Origin: Chryseobacterium gleum | Lineage (GTDB): Bacteria; Bacteroidota; Bacteroidia; Flavobacteriales_D; Crocinitomicaceae | NCBI GenBank assembly: GCA_945877045.1 | Contig: CAMCQW010000070.1 | Location: 1-8,494, forward strand | Length of the DNA: 8,494 nucleotides | Reading direction: 5' to 3' | Shown: positions 1 through 6,088 of the stretch, one piece after another | Numbering within the stretch: the first letter of the stretch is position 1 | How the letters are laid out: the number at the start of each line of letters is the position of its first letter | The notes under the pieces: model-generated | Database searches by the model: none | What the model saw: the letters and a program-made list of their open reading frames with translations, nothing else | Told to the model about the DNA's origin: nothing | Translations under genes and position numbers: made by a program

Positions 1-803
1 CAGAGTGGCAAGAAATAAATACTACTTGTTGCGAGATGAGCAATCACTATTTAACCTTATTAGAAAGTGAAGGAGAATTGAAGGCGCAAGATAAATACAA
101 GGAAGAATTGACCTATATTAATAATGCCCATGCAGCGTTAAAAGATAACTTACGAGAGCGTGCTACCAAACTATTAAACCAAGGAAAAATTGTAGCTGTG
201 CTTGGCGGAGAACATTCAACACCATTGGGATTACTTGAAGCACTAAACGACAACTATTCAGATTTTGGGATTCTACAAATAGATGCTCATGCAGACCTAC
301 GAGATACCTACGAAGGATTTGAGCAATCACATGCCAGCATCATGTTCAATGCCTTAAAAAGCTGTGCTAATTTATCAAAATTAGTACAAGTTGGGATTCG
401 AGATATTTCAGAAACGGAGGTCATATTATCGAAAAGTGATCCTAGAATACACACATTTTATGATTGGGACCTAAAAGAAGCTGCCTTTTCAGGCAAAACA
501 TGGGACCAACAAGTGGCGGAGATTTGTAATGCATTGCCACAAAACATCTATATCTCTTTCGATATTGATGGATTAAACCCAGCCTTATGTCCAAACACAG
601 GCACCCCAGTTCCGGGAGGATTCGAGTTAGAACAAATTAGTTTTCTTTTGTTCAAATTAATAGCTGCAGGAAAAAAAATCATTGGTTTTGATTTAAATGA
701 AGTCAGTCCTGGCGAAAATGGCGATTGGGATGCTAATGTTGGCGCAAGGGCGCTTTGGACGCTTGTTTGTTTAACAGAAAAAAACAGAAGGGAGTATGCT
801 TAA
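1..803 (+). CDS. Arginase/agmatinase-family ureohydrolase, 5'-truncated
   Basis: Manganese-dependent ureohydrolase, a family that splits a guanidino group from agmatine, arginine or a related compound to release urea. The reading frame is open to the window edge. The residues before Met36 (EWQEINTTCCE) fit the helix that normally precedes this point in Bacteroidota agmatinase-like proteins, so the gene starts outside the window and the ATG at 36 is probably internal. Counting from that ATG, the binuclear metal ligands are all visible: His60 in GGEHST, Asp83, His85 and Asp87 in DAHADLR, and Asp176 and Asp178 in SFDIDGLNP. GTPVPGG (188-194) and FDLNEVSPGE (218-227) are further family motifs. 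The first motif has Glu where GGDHS is usual; the metal-binding His is kept. Substrate cannot be decided: agmatinase is the usual label for this group, but guanidinobutyrase, guanidine hydrolase or formimidoylglutamase remain possible. Its stop overlaps the start of the next gene by 8 bases. Confidence 0.88.
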   Translation, partial: EWQEINTTCCEMSNHYLTLLESEGELKAQDKYKEELTYINNAHAALKDNLRERATKLLNQGKIVAVLGGEHSTPLGLLEALNDNYSDFGILQIDAHADLRDTYEGFEQSHASIMFNALKSCANLSKLVQVGIRDISETEVILSKSDPRIHTFYDWDLKEAAFSGKTWDQQVAEICNALPQNIYISFDIDGLNPALCPNTGTPVPGGFELEQISFLLFKLIAAGKKIIGFDLNEVSPGENGDWDANVGARALWTLVCLTEKNRREYA

Positions 804-1365
804 GAGATTTATAAAAAATGTTTGGTTCTTGCTTTTCATCATCGCCATATTTATACTATTATTTTCATTGTTCCAATCGATTACATTTTCCAGCATTAGC
901 GCCCCGAAATTCCTTGTTTATTCAATTGGACCAGTATTAATTATTGGGAGCAGTTATTTACACCTCAATTATTTCGTAAAACTATTGTCATCCATCCACA
1001 TATTCATTTACATTTCCATGGCGATATTATTGGTTAAACTTCCAGATAAGCTAGAGGTGTATGGCCACCTATTATTACTTCCAGTTATTAGCAATTTCTA
1101 TTCATCATGGTGTGCATTAATTTGGCATACTAATTCAAAAATAAGGAAACTTACCATTGGTGTATTATCGATTTTCTTTCTTTTATCCTGCGCAGCTATT
1201 GCCTTTTCTTTCACATCCGATTTGACCAATAAAATAACCCTTATTGGTGGGGTTTGCGCCTTGTTAGTTTCGATAATTAGTAATCTAATGATCAAAAAAG
1301 AGAAGAAGATAATTACTGAGGAGAGTGAACCAAAAACAATTATTGATCAAGAACTTAACGTTTAA
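796..1365 (+). CDS. Six-helix integral membrane protein of unknown function
   Basis: I do not recognise a family. The 189-residue protein is strongly hydrophobic, with about six membrane segments near residues 9-28, 38-58, 62-82, 88-110, 118-140 and 146-167. A short charged tail follows, rich in Lys and then Glu (KKEKKIITEESEP). There is no cleavable signal peptide and no obvious catalytic motif; the loops are very short, so it is nearly all membrane. The ATG lies inside the end of the ureohydrolase gene (ATGCTTAA overlap, 8 bases), which suggests translational coupling and co-transcription. A purine stretch, AAGGGAG, sits one base before the ATG, too close for a normal Shine-Dalgarno spacing. 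A transport or accessory role linked to the ureohydrolase is possible from position alone and is only inference. The stop lies inside the inverted repeat at 1333-1380. Confidence 0.75.
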   Translation: MLKRFIKNVWFLLFIIAIFILLFSLFQSITFSSISAPKFLVYSIGPVLIIGSSYLHLNYFVKLLSSIHIFIYISMAILLVKLPDKLEVYGHLLLLPVISNFYSSWCALIWHTNSKIRKLTIGVLSIFFLLSCAAIAFSFTSDLTNKITLIGGVCALLVSIISNLMIKKEKKIITEESEPKTIIDQELNV

Positions 1366-1380
1366 GGCAATAATTGATTT
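1333..1380. terminator. Nested inverted repeat between convergent genes, possible bidirectional terminator
   Basis: CAATTATTG (1337-1345) is exactly complementary to CAATAATTG (1368-1376). Three further A-T pairs lie outside one A/A mismatch (1333-1335 with 1378-1380). Inside the loop a second perfect stem, CTTAA (1354-1358) with TTAAG (1362-1366), encloses CGT. An A run (1332-1336) on the left and T-rich DNA (1378-1387) on the right give a U-rich tail in either direction. The structure spans the stop of the membrane-protein gene and abuts the stop of the convergent NlpC/P60 gene. The stem is AT-rich with a long outer loop, so terminator strength is uncertain. Confidence 0.45.
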
Positions 1381-2254
1381 ATTTTATAAAGGAACCAAAT
1401 CCATAAATTCGCTTTTCCCAATAATCAGAACCATCAATTTTATCAAAGGTAATTCCTTTACTGCTACTAGCATGAATCATCATTTTTTCTTTTCCAAGCT
1501 CAGAAACAAGCATCCCAACATGCGTAACCTCTCCCCCATTTGAAAAGAAAACTAAATCGCCAATTTGCGCTTTATCCGAACTAATTTTTACGGATGCATC
1601 ATATTGATCTTGGGCACGGCGAGGCACCTTAATATTTTCAGAAGCTAGAACAAAAGAAGTAAAGCCACTACAATCAAAACCATCAGGGCTTTCACCTGCC
1701 CAAACATACGGTACACCCAACTGTTTTCTTGCAAATTCAACCATAGAAACCCTTTTTGCGAGTAATTCGCTACTTGGAGGCACCCAACTATACGATTCAT
1801 TTATGGGGGCGAGTTCAATTCCATTAAATAAAGAAGTGATCTTTAAGGCGAAAAAGTACGCTAAATCCTTCTCACGCCTTCTATTTAAATCAGCTAACCA
1901 AGCATTTAAATCCAATTTAAGCGCCGTTAATTCTTCCTGATGAGCCAACATTAATTTCCGTCCTTTCGCTGTACTATTAATCTTTTCAAATGCAGCAATC
2001 GCATCATCGAAAGCTGCGCTATGATTTTTTCTCCATCGATCATCTCGACACAATTGCAAACTACTAATCGATTTATAATAAATTGGAAGATAAGAATAAT
2101 CATACGTGGGATTATCCAATAAGAAGTTGGATTTTCTGAACACCAATTTAAAATGTTGCTGGTCGTACAGCTGTTCTAATTTATCAAATTGAGGGACTTG
2201 CGAAAAAGACTGTGAAATGAAAAACGAAAGAAGAAAAGCGACGAATAGTTTCAT
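1379..2254 (-). CDS. Secreted NlpC/P60-family cysteine peptidase
   Basis: Probable cell-wall peptidase. NlpC/P60 enzymes typically cut the gamma-D-Glu to diamino-acid bond of peptidoglycan stem peptides, or related amide bonds. The 291-residue protein starts with a signal peptide (residues 1-18, charged MK then a hydrophobic core, with cleavage likely around SFSQ). Residues 20-165 are a mostly helical region with alternating Tyr/Leu/Ala patterns resembling tetratricopeptide-type helices. The catalytic domain covers about 168-291: VPYVWAGESPDGFDCSGF holds the nucleophile Cys195, THVGM gives His245, and IHASS gives His261 as the third polar residue. The IGDLVFF strand (231-237) before the His is typical of the family. 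It lies 5 bases downstream of the repeat-protein gene on the same strand, so the two are very likely one transcript. With a signal peptide and no lipobox it should act in the periplasm. Confidence 0.9.
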   Translation of the reverse strand: MKLFVAFLLSFFISQSFSQVPQFDKLEQLYDQQHFKLVFRKSNFLLDNPTYDYSYLPIYYKSISSLQLCRDDRWRKNHSAAFDDAIAAFEKINSTAKGRKLMLAHQEELTALKLDLNAWLADLNRRREKDLAYFFALKITSLFNGIELAPINESYSWVPPSSELLAKRVSMVEFARKQLGVPYVWAGESPDGFDCSGFTSFVLASENIKVPRRAQDQYDASVKISSDKAQIGDLVFFSNGGEVTHVGMLVSELGKEKMMIHASSSKGITFDKIDGSDYWEKRIYGFGSFIK

Positions 2255-2259
2255 TGACC

Positions 2260-3342
2260 TTAATTAGTATACTTTTGCCCTTTTTGAAAAACGATGTTAC
2301 TTTGATTAAAAAGTTTTACCAACACTGAATTTCCATAAATTTCATATTCCGCTTTTTGAACATTTGTAATTTCCTCAATTTTACCATCAACAAGAGCGCT
2401 AACTCCTCCCATGATATTGCGAAAAGCCAAAATGTTGTTTTTCAGTAAATAATCCGTTGGTGTAAAATTCGCGACTTCAATCTTTCGATCATTGGAATAA
2501 GCAAATAGGTACGAATTTTCCGACCACATGACCAAATCATCTTTGACATCCCAAAATGAAGGGGAGAAATTAGAAAGCTGTTCCGTTTCACCATTTTTAT
2601 ACATCCACAAATTCCCATTTAAATCTTCATAGGCAATAAAGCCCCTTCCCGCTTTGTATTTACGCATAAATTGAGGTTGCACATCGATAAATTGACCGTT
2701 TTGAAATGCCACAAAAGTACGAGTGGTAGGATCATTAAAACATAAAATATCCGTTCCAATTTGAAAATCAATGGCACCACCATTCCAAGAACCTATTTCA
2801 AAAATTAATCCCTGCCAAAATATTTTATAAAGATTCCCATTATCTTTAAAAACCAACATGTTCTCGCCAATCGAAGACGGAATTGACAATTCCCCCATAA
2901 CAGTGGCTAGCGTAGTGGTCGTTTTATTCCAATAAACATTTAGCGTGTTAAAGCGTGTATCTTCGTATACGATGATGCTATCTTTCACCATAAATTCCCT
3001 GCCGAAGTAAGTAAGAGTTTGTAACCTTCCTGCATCCCACATGTTTAATGTTGGGCCAATTTTATAACCCAATAGATGATCCGATACACGGTAATCAACA
3101 TTTAGATTCGTAATATCTTTGCGGACTTTTCCGTCATATAAGCGAAGATTGCCCCGAGTGTCGATATAAGCAACCATCTCATCACCCGCTTTATAACCAT
3201 TAATAGCTTGAACTTCAATTTGGTTAAAAAAACCATTATTAAAACTCATGAAAAAATTATTGAAGTTTTTTACCGGAATTACTCCCTGGCAAGTTGAGCT
3301 AAGGGAATAAAACAACAAAAAAGAAAACAACACTAATTTCAT
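2260..3342 (-). CDS. Exported protein of about nine 35-residue beta repeats
   Basis: Function unknown. An ATG at 3360 would give 366 residues, but the ATG at 3342 (the seventh codon of that frame) is preferred because MKLVLF begins a standard signal peptide of about 18-20 residues ending near STCQG. Numbered from the 3360 ATG, similar units begin near residues 62, 96, 129, 168, 205, 241, 276, 310 and 345. Each has the form hydrophobic strand, aromatic, acidic/Asn turn, Gly-Asn-Leu or similar, aromatic, turn, Gly and a second strand. The clearest are VAYIDTRGNLRLYDGKV and IAYEDLNGNLWMYKNGE. Such a repeat fits a beta-propeller or beta-solenoid-like fold. The Cys before the cleavage region is not in a good lipobox. 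No catalytic motif was seen. It is the first gene of an operon with the NlpC/P60 peptidase (5-base gap), so a role at the cell envelope or in binding a ligand outside the membrane is a reasonable inference. Confidence 0.75.
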   Translation of the reverse strand: MKLVLFSFLLFYSLSSTCQGVIPVKNFNNFFMSFNNGFFNQIEVQAINGYKAGDEMVAYIDTRGNLRLYDGKVRKDITNLNVDYRVSDHLLGYKIGPTLNMWDAGRLQTLTYFGREFMVKDSIIVYEDTRFNTLNVYWNKTTTTLATVMGELSIPSSIGENMLVFKDNGNLYKIFWQGLIFEIGSWNGGAIDFQIGTDILCFNDPTTRTFVAFQNGQFIDVQPQFMRKYKAGRGFIAYEDLNGNLWMYKNGETEQLSNFSPSFWDVKDDLVMWSENSYLFAYSNDRKIEVANFTPTDYLLKNNILAFRNIMGGVSALVDGKIEEITNVQKAEYEIYGNSVLVKLFNQSNIVFQKGQKYTN

Positions 3343-3405
3343 ATCGCCAAATTTAACCAATTTTCATTCCATATAATCATCAAATACACATGAAAGCAAA
3401 ATTTA

Positions 3406-3457
3406 GACAACTATTAACAATTCTAGTGTATTATTTTCATGCTAAAAATAACTTAAC
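3406..3457. repeat. Direct repeat copy A, in the divergent intergenic region
   Basis: This stretch matches 3583-3634 at a constant offset of 177 bases without gaps. The first 30 positions agree at 26 and all 52 agree at 40. The core reads GACAActATTAAC then ATTCTAGtGTATT. Similarity stops sharply to the left of the GAC. Read in the frame of copy B, this copy is closed by stop codons on both sides, so it is not coding as it stands. Confidence 0.55.
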
Positions 3458-3574
3458 TGGAGTGAAATTTTCCTTTGAGTGAAAGCTAACAAATTTTTCC
3501 CGAAACTATAGGCGGTTTTATTTGATTAAAAAGTAATCTTTATTTTGATTAGTTCATTTTCTAAAAACTTTCGG

Positions 3575-4903
3575 ATGAGTATGACAAATATTAACTATTC
3601 TAGCGTATTTTTGTCTTTCGAAAATAAACTAATCAACGATATTTTGCTCCTTCCAACAAAAATACCATCCAGAAAACTAAGCATACTCATTACTTTTCTT
3701 GTTTTATCCACTCTTAGCTTTTCAAAAACAAGATTTATACGCGTTATATTTAATGATGACGCCTCCACAAAAGCTAGTATCATTTGGGATCAAGTGGAAG
3801 GGGAATTTGAAGGATTATATTTAGATACCATTGATCCGAGCATTAACCGTTTTGCAAACCGCTATAAACTCTCATCGTCTAATAATATGAGAGGAATGAA
3901 TAATAAAATTGTTCGCTTAAAGGACCTTATCCCCAACAAAACCTACTATTTCATACTAAAAGACAACACTGGATTAAGCCAATTATATTATTTTAGAACT
4001 GCTCCAAATCGTCCCGAAATACCGTTGACATTTATTGCAGGCGGAGATTCAAGAGATAATCGTCCCGTAAGAGTGAAAGCCAATAAATTAGTCCCAAAGC
4101 TATATGTGACGGCTGTATTGTTTAACGGAGACTTTATTGGCTTTGATACAAAAAAAGATTGGATCGAATGGTTCTTAGATTGGGAAAACACCATTGCCAG
4201 AGACGGCCGTATTACGCCTATGCTTGTTACTCGAGGCAACCACGAATTAAGTAACAAAGTAATTTACAAACTTTTTGATGTTCCGAATCGTAAGTTATTT
4301 TACTCCACCACCTTTGGAGGCGATTTACTACACATTGTATCCTTGAATTCCGAGATCTTAAAAATAGGGCGACAAAAAATATTTCTCCGCTCTGCATTAG
4401 CCAAACACAAAGGTTACACTTGGCAAATCGCCCAATATCATCGTCCGATTAGAGCACACGTTAAGGCAAAAAAAGAAATGGAAACCGAATACAAAAACTT
4501 CGTTCCGCTCTTTGAAAAATACAAAAACCTTCCCCTCTGCTTAGAAAACGACTCCCATACGTGTAAAGTGACTTGGCCAATCGTGAGTAGTAAATCGCCT
4601 GAATCATCAGAAGGATTTATTAGAGATGACAAAAATGGAATTGTTTACGCAGGCGAGGGATGTTGGGGTGCCCCTCTTCGAGCAGCCGATGACCTAAAAC
4701 CATGGACAAGAGACGCTGGAAGCGTAAATCAATTTAATTGGATATTTGTTTCCAAAGAAAAAATAGAATTACGAACGGTTCTCTATGAAAACGAAGCCGA
4801 AATAATAAGCTTGAATTATCAAAACAGACTCACAATTCCTGAGGGATTAAAACTTTTTGGCCCAAACAATGGAACACTTATAGAAATATTTCCAAGAAAA
4901 TAA
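3575..4903 (+). CDS. Exported purple-acid-phosphatase-like metallophosphoesterase
   Basis: Binuclear metallophosphoesterase that should hydrolyse phosphate esters outside the cytoplasm. The frame is open from a TTG at 3545. ATGs at 3575 and 3581 are the first conventional starts, but they leave over 30 residues before the Lys-Leu-Ser-Ile hydrophobic signal segment. A TTG at 3644 would give a standard signal peptide. Numbering from TTG 3545: signal core about 45-60; a fibronectin-like N-terminal domain about 62-153 ending NKTYYFILKD...YYFRTAP, as in purple acid phosphatases; then the catalytic domain. Metal motifs are GGDSR (Asp168), NGDF (Asp196), RGNHE (Asn232, His233), QYHRP (His299) and, where GHxH is usual, ENDSH (Asp336, His338). 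GEGCWGAPLR (370-379) is a further conspicuous stretch. The first motif lacks the His of DxH, as in purple acid phosphatases. The true substrate is not evident. It is probably monocistronic; a weak AT hairpin follows the stop. Confidence 0.8.
   Translation: MSMTNINYSSVFLSFENKLINDILLLPTKIPSRKLSILITFLVLSTLSFSKTRFIRVIFNDDASTKASIIWDQVEGEFEGLYLDTIDPSINRFANRYKLSSSNNMRGMNNKIVRLKDLIPNKTYYFILKDNTGLSQLYYFRTAPNRPEIPLTFIAGGDSRDNRPVRVKANKLVPKLYVTAVLFNGDFIGFDTKKDWIEWFLDWENTIARDGRITPMLVTRGNHELSNKVIYKLFDVPNRKLFYSTTFGGDLLHIVSLNSEILKIGRQKIFLRSALAKHKGYTWQIAQYHRPIRAHVKAKKEMETEYKNFVPLFEKYKNLPLCLENDSHTCKVTWPIVSSKSPESSEGFIRDDKNGIVYAGEGCWGAPLRAADDLKPWTRDAGSVNQFNWIFVSKEKIELRTVLYENEAEIISLNYQNRLTIPEGLKLFGPNNGTLIEIFPRK
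3583..3634. repeat. Direct repeat copy B, at the 5' end of the phosphoesterase gene
   Basis: This is the partner of 3406-3457. It begins at the G of the ATG at 3581 and includes the TAnnTTTG match at 3606-3613. In copy A the corresponding octamer is TATTATTT. Either it is duplicated promoter or operator DNA lying upstream of the true start, or it is the coding N-terminus of the phosphoesterase, of which copy A is a decayed fragment. Confidence 0.55.
3606..3613 (+). promoter_or_regulatory. Candidate -7 element TATTTTTG
   Basis: An exact match to the Bacteroidota -7 consensus TAnnTTTG. No TTG is seen at the expected -33 distance. It lies inside the phosphoesterase frame if an ATG start is used, but 31 bases before an in-frame TTG (3644) that would open a conventional signal peptide. 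The motif is short and AT-rich, so chance occurrence is possible. Confidence 0.25.
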
Positions 4904-4905
4904 CC

Positions 4906-4921
4906 TTGATAATTTTATCAA
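4906..4921 (+). terminator. Weak AT-rich hairpin after the phosphoesterase gene
   Basis: TTGATA (4906-4911) pairs with TATCAA (4916-4921) around a four-base loop, starting two bases after the phosphoesterase stop. The position suits a terminator, but only one of six pairs is G-C and there is no following T run, so the case is weak. Confidence 0.22.
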
Positions 4922-4960
4922 CAATTACTTTGTTTCTAGTTTACATTGGGCTAAAATTAT

Positions 4961-4968
4961 TAAATTTG
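4961..4968 (+). promoter_or_regulatory. dnaX: Candidate -7 element TAAATTTG before dnaX
   Basis: An exact TAnnTTTG match ending four bases before the dnaX ATG at 4973. If used, transcription would begin at or next to the start codon and give a leaderless or nearly leaderless message. No TTG occurs at a good -33 distance (the nearest are at 4946-4948, too close, and 4930-4932, too far). Confidence 0.3.
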
Positions 4969-4972
4969 CTAC

Positions 4973-6088
4973 ATGACTGATTTTGTTGTTTCAGCTCGAA
5001 AATATAGGCCACAGACTTTTGATACAGTCGTTGGCCAAAAATCCATATCTGCTACCTTAAAAAGTGCGATTAAAAACAATCATTTAGCACAGGCATTTTT
5101 ATTTTGTGGTTCGCGCGGTGTCGGCAAAACTACCATCGCAAGAATTTTAGCAAAAACTGTTAATTGCTTTCATCCAACAGAAAACATTGAAGCATGTGAT
5201 ACGTGTGATTCATGTATTTCTTTTAATAGCGGTAATTCATTCAATGTATTTGAATTAGATGCCGCTTCAAACAGTGGAATTGATGATATACGAGTCTTAA
5301 TTGATCAAGTAAGAATCCCACCTCAAATCGGAAAACACAAAATATACATCCTTGATGAGGTCCATGGATTATCAACTGCCGCGTTTAATTCCTTTTTAAA
5401 AACACTAGAAGAACCACCAAAGCACGCCATTTTCATCTTAGCGACCACGGAAAAACATAAAGTTATTCCAACTATCTTATCGCGTTGTCAAATCTTTGAT
5501 TTTGAAAAAATACGTGTGAAAGATATTGCCGATCACCTTAGTGAAATCGCCGTTAAAGAAGGAGTGACAGCGGAACCAGAAGCGCTACACCTCATCGCGA
5601 TGAAAGCAGATGGAGCCTTAAGAGATGCCCTTTCTATTTTTGATCAGGTAATTAGTTTTTGTGGCAATAATTTAACTTTTCAAGATGTTGTTACCAATCT
5701 TCATGTCTTAGATTACGATTACTATTTTAAATTAGTAGATTTCTTCTTAGGGGAAGATATCTCGTCATCATTACTATTATTCAATGAAATTCTAGAAAAA
5801 GGTTTTGATGGGCACTCATTTTTAAATGGCCTCTCCGATCACTTTCGCAGTTTATTAATATGTAAAGATTCGCGTACCATCGTTTTATTAGAAGTTCCTG
5901 AAAGCGTAAAAGCGAGATTTAGCGAACAAGCCAAGCCTTGGGAAGCCAAGCAAATCATGCGCGCCTTGTATGTGATCAGCAAAGCCGATGTTGAATACAA
6001 ACAATCCAAAAACCATCGATTACTAATCGAAATCGTGCTTATGCAGATGTGTTCCTTACAACAGGAGCTCGAAAAAAAAAAGGACTAA
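4973..6088 (+). CDS. dnaX: DNA polymerase III gamma/tau subunit, zero-frame product (gamma-like)
   Basis: Motor subunit of the clamp loader, which uses ATP to open the beta sliding clamp and place it on primed DNA. The start is secure: MTDFVVSARKYRPQTFDTVVGQ is the usual N-terminus of the family. Visible motifs are Walker A GSRGVGKTT (46-54), the zinc-binding cysteines Cys65, Cys75, Cys78 and Cys81, Walker B ILDEVH (126-131), sensor 1 in ILATTEKH (155-162), the arginine-finger SRC (170-172), and sensor 2 GALRDAL (214-220). Domain III follows to about residue 360. The frame then ends abruptly with EKKKD and TAA, directly after a run of ten A. At 371 residues it is a complete domain I-III protein, comparable to gamma of E. 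coli, but lacks the C-terminal tau region, which continues in the -1 frame. It is either a genuine short product or the result of a one-base assembly error. Confidence 0.92.
   Translation: MTDFVVSARKYRPQTFDTVVGQKSISATLKSAIKNNHLAQAFLFCGSRGVGKTTIARILAKTVNCFHPTENIEACDTCDSCISFNSGNSFNVFELDAASNSGIDDIRVLIDQVRIPPQIGKHKIYILDEVHGLSTAAFNSFLKTLEEPPKHAIFILATTEKHKVIPTILSRCQIFDFEKIRVKDIADHLSEIAVKEGVTAEPEALHLIAMKADGALRDALSIFDQVISFCGNNLTFQDVVTNLHVLDYDYYFKLVDFFLGEDISSSLLLFNEILEKGFDGHSFLNGLSDHFRSLLICKDSRTIVLLEVPESVKARFSEQAKPWEAKQIMRALYVISKADVEYKQSKNHRLLIEIVLMQMCSLQQELEKKKD

Noticed and set aside
1325..1543. 72-codon + strand frame across the end of the NlpC/P60 gene
   Set aside because: It lies antisense to the conserved catalytic domain and has no family features.
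3381..3405. Minus-strand promoter for the repeat-protein operon (CAAATACA, CAAAATTTA)
   Set aside because: Neither is an exact CAAAnnTA match and neither has a CAA at the right distance, so the promoter stays unassigned although it must lie in this region.
3390..3482. Small + strand frame of 30 codons starting MKAKFRQLL in the divergent intergenic region
   Set aside because: It starts like a signal peptide but is short, ends soon, overlaps direct-repeat copy A in a different frame and has no supporting initiation signal.
3595..4632. Three minus-strand frames (3595-3783, 3988-4257, 4438-4632) opposite the phosphoesterase
   Set aside because: They are mirror frames of a well-conserved enzyme with no motifs of their own.
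4931..4960. Third possible copy of the TTCTAG...GCTAAAA repeat upstream of dnaX
   Set aside because: Only TTCTAG and GCTAAAA match and a four-base gap is needed; this is too little to separate from chance in AT-rich DNA.
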